Assembly (NCBI GenBank): GCA_030039095.1
Contig: JASHQP010000035.1
Location: 1-12,342 of the forward strand
From: Streptosporangiaceae bacterium
Lineage (GTDB): Bacteria > Actinomycetota > Actinomycetes > Streptosporangiales > Streptosporangiaceae
Direction: 5' to 3'
Length of the DNA stretch: 12,342 nt
Positions 7,306-12,342 of this stretch are shown here, in pieces (the stretch's first letter is position 1; every line of letters starts with the position of its first letter). The notes beneath the pieces were generated by a model. The model worked only from the letters and a program-made list of their open reading frames with translations, had not been told where the DNA came from and did not search any database. The translations under genes were made by a program, and so were the position numbers.

Positions 7306-7440
7306 GGTGCCCGAATTTACATTTACTGCGGTTATTAATTAACCATGTTCCTCGTTCCGGCATAGGCCGAGTCTGCCAGGTTACTAATTCCTGTAGCAAA
7401 TTTTAAATTACCGCAGTAAATGCAGTGCTGAATTACGCAG
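7306..7440. promoter_or_regulatory. AT-rich regulatory block with 12-bp inverted repeat upstream of the MFS gene
   Basis: In a GC-rich window this stretch is strikingly AT-rich, with runs such as TTATTAATTAA and AAATTTTAAATTA. ATTTACTGCGGT at 7321-7332 is repeated exactly in inverted orientation as ACCGCAGTAAAT at 7410-7421, 77 bp apart. A degenerate third copy, AATTACGCAG (7431-7440), lies outside and matches AATTACCGCAG with one base missing. This looks like a promoter with paired operator sites for the minus-strand MFS gene. I could not fix a -35/-10 pair, and no cognate regulator is evident in the window. Confidence 0.55.
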
Positions 7441-7464
7441 AACATTGCTGCCCAATACGTAGGG

Positions 7465-7589
7465 CCTTCGAGGACTGGGCCTGGGAACTGGGCCCCTGGG
7501 AACTGGCTGGGCCCCTGGGAACTGGGCCCCCCCTGGGAACTGAGCCCCTGGGAACTGAGCCCCTGAGGAACTGAGCCCCTGAGGAACTG
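7465..7589. repeat. GC-rich minisatellite, about eight units of 13-19 bp
   Basis: On the minus strand the unit is CAGTTCCCAGGGGCC, with variants (CAGTTCCTCAGGGGCT, CAGTTCCCAGGGGCT, CAGTTCCCAGGCC, and an eighth, decayed CAGTCCTCG). Units differ in length through insertion of G or GCC, as expected from replication slippage. The array starts 18 nt past the htrA stop and ends before the AT-rich block. The GGGCCC cores are self-complementary, so transcripts could fold into successive hairpins and act as an unusual terminator for htrA. No ORF of note is present. With the AT-rich block, this fills the 346-nt gap from 7262 to 7607. Confidence 0.85.
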
Positions 7590-7607
7590 GGCCCGCCGGG
7601 GCTGGCG

Positions 7608-8678
7608 TCAGGGCTGCGTGCCGAGCGCGACCGTTGCCGTGCCCGCCTTGCCGTTACGCGTATAGCCGAGCGACACCGTGTCCCCCGGCTTCTTCGTCAA
7701 GGTAAGTTGCTGCAGCTGGATGTTGCTGGTCGCGGCCTGCCCGTTGACCTTGGTTATCACGTCGCCTTCGCGAAGCCCCGCCGTGGCGGCCGGCCCGCCC
7801 GCCGCGACCCCCGCGACGAACAGCCCCCGGGGAACCCCGGCCTGGGCGGCGGATTCGGCAGAGATCGGCACGGTCTGCAGCCCGAAATAGGCGTGGGTCG
7901 CCCGGCCGGTCGCGATGATCTCATCGGAGATGGTCTTGGCGACATTCACCGGGACCGCGAAGCCGAGCCCGATATTTCCGCCCGAGGCCTCGCCCGACGA
8001 GCTCGGCACCGACGCGCCGGCCGTCGGCACCCCCACGAGCTCGCCGTCGCAGTTGACGAGGGCACCCCCGCTGTTGCCCGGGTTGATGGCCGCATCGGTC
8101 TGCAGCGCGGACACGAGCAGTGCCGAGCTGTCGTTCTCCCCCGGGACCTGGACCGTCCGGTCGAGCGCGCTGACGATGCCCGAGGTCACCGTGCCGGACA
8201 GCCCCAGGGGCGCGCCCACCGCGATCACCTGCTCCCCGACCTGGACCGACTGCGAGGAACCCATCGCGATCGCCTTCAGATTCCTCGGGGGCTGGACCTT
8301 CAGCACCGCCAGGTCGGTGAGGGGGTCACGGCCGGTGATCGTCGCCGCGGCGGTGGCGCCGTCGGAGAACAGAACCTCGACCGAGCCGCCGCTGGCGGCC
8401 GCCACGATCACGTGGTTGTTGGTCAGGATGTAGCCGTCAGACTTGATGATCTCGCCGGACCCGACGCCGCTCTCGCCGGCCGGTCCCTTGGCCGCGATCG
8501 TCACCACGGACGGGATGACCTTGTCGGCCACGGCCGTCACCGAGCAGGTCCCGTTCGAGTCGGCCGAACCGCCCGCGGTGGCGGCGCTCGAGGAGGCCGC
8601 GGCGCTGATCAGCCCGCCGCTGATGCCCCCGGCGGCGAGTGCCACTGCGAGCGCTGCCCAAAGCCGAGACCGACGCAT
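7608..8678 (-). CDS. secreted HtrA/DegP-like serine protease with PDZ domain
   Basis: A 356-residue protein from ATG at 8678, chosen because GGGGGAG lies about 5 nt upstream; an in-frame start 32 codons earlier has no support. Residues 1-35 form a signal sequence or membrane anchor (basic MRRSR, then a hydrophobic Ala/Leu-rich stretch). The trypsin-like domain spans about 48-258, with His89 in LTNNHV, Asp122 in LTDLAV and Ser203 in GNSGGAL. One PDZ domain spans about 262-352, with the carboxylate-binding loop region near YFGLQ and the core GLREGDVITKVNGQ. The enzyme would act outside the membrane, degrading misfolded envelope proteins. Cys45 and Cys210 could form a disulfide. It is shorter than many actinobacterial HtrAs, which carry a long cytoplasmic N-terminus. 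It lies 103 nt downstream of the methyltransferase gene on the same strand, with a hairpin in the gap, so co-transcription is uncertain. Confidence 0.94.
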   Translation of the reverse strand: MRRSRLWAALAVALAAGGISGGLISAAASSSAATAGGSADSNGTCSVTAVADKVIPSVVTIAAKGPAGESGVGSGEIIKSDGYILTNNHVIVAAASGGSVEVLFSDGATAAATITGRDPLTDLAVLKVQPPRNLKAIAMGSSQSVQVGEQVIAVGAPLGLSGTVTSGIVSALDRTVQVPGENDSSALLVSALQTDAAINPGNSGGALVNCDGELVGVPTAGASVPSSSGEASGGNIGLGFAVPVNVAKTISDEIIATGRATHAYFGLQTVPISAESAAQAGVPRGLFVAGVAAGGPAATAGLREGDVITKVNGQAATSNIQLQQLTLTKKPGDTVSLGYTRNGKAGTATVALGTQP

Positions 8679-8732
8679 GCAGACTCCCCCGGCGTGCCGC
8701 CCAGCTGCCCCCGCTGCCGTTCCGCGGCGCAC

Positions 8733-8767
8733 GCCCGCCGTTCCCGTACCCCACGGCCGCGGCGGGC
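8733..8767 (-). terminator. hairpin downstream of the methyltransferase gene
   Basis: GCCCGCCG (8733-8740) pairs with CGGCGGGC (8760-8767), an 8-bp stem with a 19-nt loop, starting 14 nt after the methyltransferase stop on the minus strand. There is no T-tract. It may stop or attenuate transcription before htrA, or stabilise an mRNA end. Confidence 0.4.
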
Positions 8768-8781
8768 AATCCACGTTCCGG

Positions 8782-9711
8782 TCAATAGGCCCGACGCGTG
8801 GCGCCCGCCACGCCCTCGGACGCCACGCCCTCGGACGGCACGTTCACGTTGACGCAGCGGGCCGTGATCCTGCTGCCGTTGGCATAGTCGCCGCAGTTAT
8901 CGGCTCCAGGGTTGTCGCGCAGCAGGCCATCCCAGTCCGAAAGCCGCTCTACGCGGTAGCCGTACGCGCTCAGCATGGTCCGGATCGCCGCGAGATTCGG
9001 GCGGCCTACCAGAACCGATGAGCCATCGGTATAGCTATCCGCGGCGGCTTTCCCTTCCTCGTCGGCATCCTCGATGAGGACGTTCACGTTCGGCACGGGC
9101 CCCTTCATGTGCGGGCTGAACGTGTCGATGATCAGATACCGTGCTCCGGTCCGCCGGATCTCGTGGAGCAGCTCGTTGTAACGCAGCGTGTGGTACAGGA
9201 ACCCCAGGCACAGCACCACGTCCGCCGCCAGATCCTGCGTGCTCATCACCTCGTGCACATCGCCGGTGATGAAACGGACTCGGTCCCCACCGTAGCCGTA
9301 AGCGCCGAGGTTCGCCGTTGCGGCCTTCACCAATTCTGGCCGTGCCTCAATGCCGATCACCGAACGTGCCCCCGTGGCGAGCGCCGCGAGTGACCACCGG
9401 CCGTCGTGACTTGCCAGGTCGAGTACGGAGGCGTCCGCAACGATGTCCCGGTTCTCGCCAAAGATGGCTTCGTAGCGAAGGTTCAGCCGCGCGGTCGTTG
9501 CGGCGGTGCTGCTGGTCAGGTAGAAAATCGGGAATTTCTCGAAGAACCACGAGGCGGCGCGAGAGCCTGGCGCCGAGCCGACGCCGATGGGCCCGTCCAC
9601 GTTCTGGGCTGCGGCAGTGTTCCGCCGCAGCCGCCGTGGAGGGCGTTCAATGCGCCACGCAACGGCGCGTAAGGCTCTTGCCGCATGGTGCTTGAGCGAC
9701 ATGCCCGACAT
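8782..9711 (-). CDS. class I SAM-dependent methyltransferase
   Basis: A 309-residue protein. Motif I is VLDLASHDGRW at 97-107, within a Rossmann fold that continues with the acidic end of strand 2 (GIEARPE, 120-126), GDVHEV at 150-155 and VVLCLGFLYHTLRYNELL (165-182). The SHDGRW variant of the glycine-rich loop recalls methyltransferases of the CmoB/DUF1698-like and sugar or natural-product groups. No NPPY-type motif is present, so it is not an Erm-type adenine methylase, and the substrate is unknown. The first 60 residues are basic and Arg-rich. The tail holds an SEGVASEGV repeat from a 15-bp duplication. ATG at 9711 is used; ATG at 9702 is an alternative, and neither has a strong SD. It follows the whiB7-like gene by 21 nt on the same strand and is probably co-transcribed with it. 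Confidence 0.88.
   Translation of the reverse strand: MSGMSLKHHAARALRAVAWRIERPPRRLRRNTAAAQNVDGPIGVGSAPGSRAASWFFEKFPIFYLTSSTAATTARLNLRYEAIFGENRDIVADASVLDLASHDGRWSLAALATGARSVIGIEARPELVKAATANLGAYGYGGDRVRFITGDVHEVMSTQDLAADVVLCLGFLYHTLRYNELLHEIRRTGARYLIIDTFSPHMKGPVPNVNVLIEDADEEGKAAADSYTDGSSVLVGRPNLAAIRTMLSAYGYRVERLSDWDGLLRDNPGADNCGDYANGSRITARCVNVNVPSEGVASEGVAGATRRAY
8806..8835. repeat. 15-bp tandem duplication in the methyltransferase 3' end
   Basis: CGCCACGCCCTCGGA occurs twice exactly (8806-8820, 8821-8835), with a degenerate third start after it. On the coding strand it encodes repeated ASEGV close to the C-terminus. Confidence 0.85.
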
Positions 9712-9732
9712 CGTAGTGAACGGTGTCGCGCG

Positions 9733-10059
9733 TTAGTGCTGGGCGCCCGCCAGGATCTTGCCCGGCACGGCCGGCGCTGACTTGCGGGGGCGCCCACGCG
9801 GCTTCTTGCTCGCTGATATCACCCCGTGCAGGAACAGCGCGCCACCCCAGACGCCGGCCGGCTCGCCGCGCTGCAGCGCTCCGGCCAGGCAGGCACACCG
9901 TACCGGGCAGATGCCGCACAGCGCCTTGGCGCGCAGTACATCGTCTGGTGATTCGGCGAAGAACAGCTCGGGATCGGTGCTGCAGGGCAGCTGCTTGCCG
10001 GCGGCCGGCTGCAGCGGCTGCCGGCGGCCCGTTCCTGGCCCGTACGTCGCGGCGTACAT
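9733..10059 (-). CDS. whiB7: WhiB7-like iron-sulfur transcriptional regulator
   Basis: A 108-residue WhiB-family protein. ATG at 10059 follows GGAGG (10065-10069) by 5 nt; longer in-frame readings lack support. Cys26, Cys48, Cys51 and Cys57 give the C-x21-C-x2-C-x5-C set that holds a [4Fe-4S] cluster, and Cys55 is an extra cysteine inside the last interval. The turn GVWGG (69-73) binds the sigma factor region 4. The C-terminus carries the AT-hook KKPRGRPRK (85-93), which contacts AT-rich DNA just upstream of -35 elements. From memory, the order LPC, DP-L-FA--P, LC--CP-R--CLA-ALQR-EP-GVWGG and PRGRPRK matches mycobacterial WhiB7 closely. WhiB7 activates its own gene and intrinsic antibiotic-resistance genes when translation is stressed. 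The long leader with a small ORF and the methyltransferase 21 nt downstream fit such a role. Another WhiB subclass remains possible, but the AT-hook argues against it. Confidence 0.88.
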   Translation of the reverse strand: MYAATYGPGTGRRQPLQPAAGKQLPCSTDPELFFAESPDDVLRAKALCGICPVRCACLAGALQRGEPAGVWGGALFLHGVISASKKPRGRPRKSAPAVPGKILAGAQH

Positions 10060-10075
10060 CGGTTCCTCCCTCGTG

Positions 10076-10127
10076 GACCGGCGTCCTGTGCACAGCAGGG
10101 TCAATTTGCCGGGCGCAGGTGCCGGTC
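10076..10127 (-). promoter_or_regulatory. leader inverted repeat before whiB7, possible attenuator
   Basis: GCCGGTC (10121-10127) and GACCGGC (10076-10082) can pair in the minus-strand transcript, with a 38-nt loop. The first arm starts 8 nt after the small-ORF stop, and the second ends 3 nt before the whiB7 SD. The loop contains the palindrome CTGTGCACAG (10086-10095). The position suits attenuation or SD masking coupled to small-ORF translation. The stem is short, so this is tentative. Confidence 0.35.
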
Positions 10128-10135
10128 GGTCCCGA

Positions 10136-10309
10136 TCACGTGTGCGCTGCCCGCCGAGCGGGCCGGGCACCCGCGCGGGATGCCGCGATGCCGGGTCGCG
10201 TGCCTGCCCGCGTTCCACGGGCCTGCCTGGCCCGGGCCCCCGTGGCTGCTTCCTTGCGCAGATCCTTGGCCCGCTCGGCGGCCATGCTCTGCAGTTGGTA
10301 GGGATACAT
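10136..10309 (-). CDS. small basic protein upstream of whiB7 (57 aa)
   Basis: ATG at 10309 follows a perfect AGGAGG (10315-10320) by 5 nt, the strongest initiation site near whiB7, and the frame closes at TGA 10136-10138 after 57 codons. The N-terminus, MYPYQLQSMAAERAKDLRKE, is a likely amphipathic helix and resembles short actinobacterial proteins of the M-PY-AAER type as I recall them. The rest is Arg/Ala/Gly-rich, low in complexity and very basic (…RQARGTRAGTRPG…). No known domain, signal or membrane segment is seen. It ends 76 nt before the whiB7 start. It may be a stand-alone small protein, or it may act as the upstream ORF through which translation stress controls whiB7. A 7-bp inverted repeat (CCACGGG 10215-10221, CCCGTGG 10239-10245) lies inside it and could fold in the mRNA when ribosomes stall or are absent. 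Confidence 0.7.
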   Translation of the reverse strand: MYPYQLQSMAAERAKDLRKEAATGARARQARGTRAGTRPGIAASRAGARPARRAAHT

Positions 10310-10445
10310 CTCGTCCTCCTCGGTCCTCGTGCCTTCGAGACTCGTCGTAAGACCTCCGCTGCCGCATCGGGCAGACGCCTTATCTCTGCGTGCACCAGGG
10401 CCTTAGCCGTGTGCGGGTGCTAAACCGGGCGGATTCGCGCCGCGG

Positions 10446-10505
10446 TCGGCATGCCGATCTTGACAGGGCGGCACGGAGTTGAAAATTTTTTCGGGAAATA
10501 TATGT
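10446..10505. promoter_or_regulatory. AT-rich divergent control region between the whiB7 leader and the DUF222 gene
   Basis: The 292-nt gap 10310-10601 contains a perfect 12-bp palindrome, TCGGCATGCCGA (10446-10457). It also has a plus-strand TTGACA (10460-10465) and an AT-rich run with GAAAATTTTTT (10481-10491) followed by GAAATATAT. On the minus strand the A/T run directly precedes TTCAAC (10483-10478), a poor -35 match. WhiB7 promoters carry such a run just before the -35, so autoregulation from here is plausible; it would give a leader of about 390 nt. No convincing -10 was found for either direction. Confidence 0.4.
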
Positions 10506-10601
10506 TGTGCTGCCTCAAGGCGCGCCGTTTTGTCGGTGGCCACCGGTAGCGTGGTTATTGGCAAATCCGGACGGAACACCCAGGGGCGAGGAGGTGAGCC
10601 G

Positions 10602-12342
10602 ATGTCAGCCCAGACGCCAGAGCCAGGCCCGCACGACGAGCAGGCCGCCTCCTCATCTGGCGGCGGCCAGCTTCCCTCCGCCCCCGACGGCAAGCTTCCT
10701 CGCTCGCCCGGCGACGGCCAGCTTCCTCCCTTGGGGGAGGGTGGTCTGGTGGCGGTGCCTGGCGGTGCCCTGGATTTGCAGGCGTTGCTGGATGCCCTGG
10801 CAGCGGGCGGGTTCTTGTGCGGCCCGGACGAGGAAGCCGACGAGCTGGCGGCGATGGAAGACGGGCGGATGGGCTCGCCGATGTCGGCGGGGCGGGTTGC
10901 GGCGCTGGCGGTCGAGCACATGGACCCGGGTCCGGCGCTAGCCGGATGGCTGGGGGTGGCCGCGGCCGAGACCGAGGACCTGGATGAGTACGGCCTGACC
11001 GGGGTGGCGGCCGCCGGGCGGAGGCTGGCGTCGTGGGCACAGGCGGCCGAACTCGCATCAGTGGCGCAGGTTGCCTCCCGGACCGCGGCGGCGGACAAGA
11101 ACATCGGGGTCGGTGGCGATGGCCGTCCGGCGCGGGTGAACCGGGACGCGACCGGGCAGGTGAGCCTGGCGCTGACTATGTCGGAGTGCGCCGCGGCCAC
11201 CTGGGCGGATCTCGCGGTCACGCTGGCCTGGCGGCTGCCCGCGACTGGCGAGGCCTTGCAGGCCGGGCGGATTGACCTGTACCGGGCGCGGCGGATCGCC
11301 GAGGCCACCAGCGTGCTCAGTGAGCAGGCCGCGCGCGAGGTCGAGGCGAAGATACTGCCCGAGGCCGGGCGGCAGACGGCGGCGCAGTTGCGGGAGCGGC
11401 TGCGGCGGGCGGTGATCGCCGTCGACCCGGCCGCCGCCGAGCGGCGCCGCGCCGATGCCGAGCGGCAGGCCAGCGTCAACCTGTACGCCGATGAGGACGG
11501 GACGGCGACGCTGTCCGGGACCGGGCTGCCGACGGTGCTGGCCGCGGCGGCGATGGCGAAGATCACCGCGATGGCCCGGGCCCGCAAGGCCGCCGGCCTG
11601 GGCGGCGGGCTGGACCTGCACCGCGCCCAGGTAATGATCGGCCTGCTGCTCAACACCCTGCCACCGACCCCTCCCGCCGACGGCGCGCCACCCGACCAGC
11701 CACCCACCGGCGACACCAACCCCGGCCCCGGCGGCGACGCCGACCCCGTCGACAGCAACCCGGGCAACGACTCCTGTGACGACGGCGAAGGCGACGCAGG
11801 CAACGGCAACCCGGACGTTGGCCCCGACAGCGACGCTAACGGTCCCTGCGGCGATCCTGGTCCCAGCGCTGACGCCAGCGACCCGGGCGGCGACCCTGGC
11901 CCCAGCAGTGGTCCCGCCGAGGACGGGCCGTCCGGTGACGTGCCGTTCCCTGGGGATGAGGACGCTCCGCCCGACGACGGGCTCGACGACGCCGACGCGG
12001 GCGATCTGGGCTGCGGATACGAGGACGAGGACGATCTGAGTCTGGCCGGGCCGACGCCGCAGTGGCCGGAACTGGGTGCGATCCCGCCCGCGCTGGCCCG
12101 CCCGGCTGCTGAGCCCGGCGGACGGCCGGTACCCGGGCTGCTGAACATCACCCTCCCCTGGACCACGCTTGCCGGGCTGCCCGGCGCCGGCCCGGGGATC
12201 CTCGGCCGCATCGGCCCGATCACGCCGTTTCAGGCCCGTCGGCTGGCCACCGTTGCTCAGAACGACCCGGCCGCGCAGTGGCGGATCATCGTCACCGATT
12301 CCGGCGGGCAGGCGATCGCGGTCGCCCGCATCCGCCGTCGGC
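10602..12342 (+). CDS. DUF222 (13E12-repeat) protein, probable HNH nuclease family, C-terminus off the window
   Basis: The ATG at 10602 follows AGGAGGTGA (10589-10597), a full anti-SD match, with 7 nt between GGAGG and ATG. The 580 visible residues run open to the right edge. The N-terminus has three degenerate DG(Q/K)LP repeats. The DUF222 core then follows: GWLGVAAAETEDLDEYGLTG, an alpha-helical Ala/Arg-rich stretch with LQAGRIDLYRARRIAEAT, LPEAGRQTAAQLRERLRRAV, and DEDGTATLSGTGLP. At about residues 353-480 a linker of Asp, Gly, Pro and Asn interrupts the fold. The domain resumes with VPGLLNITLPWTTLAGLPGA, GPITPFQARRLA and WRIIVTDSGGQAIAVAR. Family members often end in an HNH nuclease motif, which would lie beyond the edge; it is not seen here. 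DUF222 proteins are often multicopy in actinobacteria and associated with mobile or phage-like DNA. The biological role is unknown. Confidence 0.9.
   Translation, partial: MSAQTPEPGPHDEQAASSSGGGQLPSAPDGKLPRSPGDGQLPPLGEGGLVAVPGGALDLQALLDALAAGGFLCGPDEEADELAAMEDGRMGSPMSAGRVAALAVEHMDPGPALAGWLGVAAAETEDLDEYGLTGVAAAGRRLASWAQAAELASVAQVASRTAAADKNIGVGGDGRPARVNRDATGQVSLALTMSECAAATWADLAVTLAWRLPATGEALQAGRIDLYRARRIAEATSVLSEQAAREVEAKILPEAGRQTAAQLRERLRRAVIAVDPAAAERRRADAERQASVNLYADEDGTATLSGTGLPTVLAAAAMAKITAMARARKAAGLGGGLDLHRAQVMIGLLLNTLPPTPPADGAPPDQPPTGDTNPGPGGDADPVDSNPGNDSCDDGEGDAGNGNPDVGPDSDANGPCGDPGPSADASDPGGDPGPSSGPAEDGPSGDVPFPGDEDAPPDDGLDDADAGDLGCGYEDEDDLSLAGPTPQWPELGAIPPALARPAAEPGGRPVPGLLNITLPWTTLAGLPGAGPGILGRIGPITPFQARRLATVAQNDPAAQWRIIVTDSGGQAIAVARIRRR

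Noticed and set aside
4385..7342. A 985-codon open frame on the plus strand across both MFS genes
   Set aside because: It is out of frame with the DHA2 gene and antisense to the second MFS gene. Its product is Arg/Gly/His-rich and resembles no protein, while both real frames have clear transporter motifs.
7465..7589. A CRISPR array
   Set aside because: The units are 13-19 bp, adjacent and nearly identical throughout, with no unique spacers and no cas genes. It is a minisatellite.
10060..10395. An N-terminal extension of the whiB7 frame to 220 residues
   Set aside because: The extra 112 codons are Arg/Pro-rich without WhiB similarity and overlap the small ORF in another frame. A strong SD precedes the ATG at 10059.
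10494..10503. GGAAATAT match to half of the ROK palindrome upstream of the DUF222 gene
   Set aside because: Only about 8 bases match and the other arm is absent, so it is too weak to call a second operator.
10403..12223. A 606-codon open frame on the minus strand
   Set aside because: It is antisense to the DUF222 gene, is Ser/Pro/Ala-rich without any domain, and lacks an SD. It comes from the GC bias of the real frame.

Overview
The window is high-GC DNA with strong GC bias at third codon positions, GTG and TTG starts, a WhiB-family iron-sulfur regulator and a DUF222/13E12-type protein. Together these point to an actinomycete (Actinomycetota). I do not assign a genus. The content is accessory in flavour: regulators paired with their own operators, drug/metabolite exporters and stress proteins. 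No rRNA, tRNA, transposase or CRISPR array was seen.

Layout, left to right. (1) 1-1156, minus: a ROK-family repressor cut by the window edge, with a perfect 12-1-12 palindrome just upstream of its Shine-Dalgarno (SD) site. (2) 1243-1375: a gap that may hold the decayed tail of an old gene. (3) 1376-2285: a MarR-type repressor divergent from a small VOC/glyoxalase-fold protein; two 18-bp palindromes sit in the roughly 80-nt gap. (4) 2321-4318, minus: an S9 prolyl-oligopeptidase-type peptidase, convergent with the VOC gene across a hairpin that could stop both. (5) 4500-6020, plus: a 14-helix DHA2-type MFS exporter whose stop overlaps by 10 bp the stop of a convergent 12-helix MFS exporter (6011-7261, minus). 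(6) 7262-7607: an AT-rich regulatory block with a 12-bp inverted repeat, then an eight-unit GC-rich minisatellite. (7) 7608-8678, minus: a secreted HtrA/DegP-like serine protease with one PDZ domain. (8) 8782-10309, minus: a small basic protein, a WhiB7-like regulator and a SAM-dependent methyltransferase in a row. (9) 10602-12342, plus: the N-terminal 580 residues of a DUF222 protein running off the window.

The most interesting unit is the whiB7-like cluster. The regulator matches WhiB7 in its cysteine spacing, its GVWGG turn and its RGRPRK AT-hook. Upstream is a leader of nearly 400 nt containing a 57-codon ORF with a strong SD and inverted repeats that could attenuate transcription. Downstream, after 21 nt, is a methyltransferase gene. 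WhiB7 in other actinobacteria activates intrinsic antibiotic resistance, including an rRNA methyltransferase and an MFS pump. A methyltransferase in the same transcription unit, with an MFS pump about 2 kb further on the same strand, makes an inducible resistance module a reasonable but unproven hypothesis.

Short tandem repeats of 13-19 bp occur at three places between 7221 and 8835. Two of them encode the same pentapeptide pattern in unrelated proteins.
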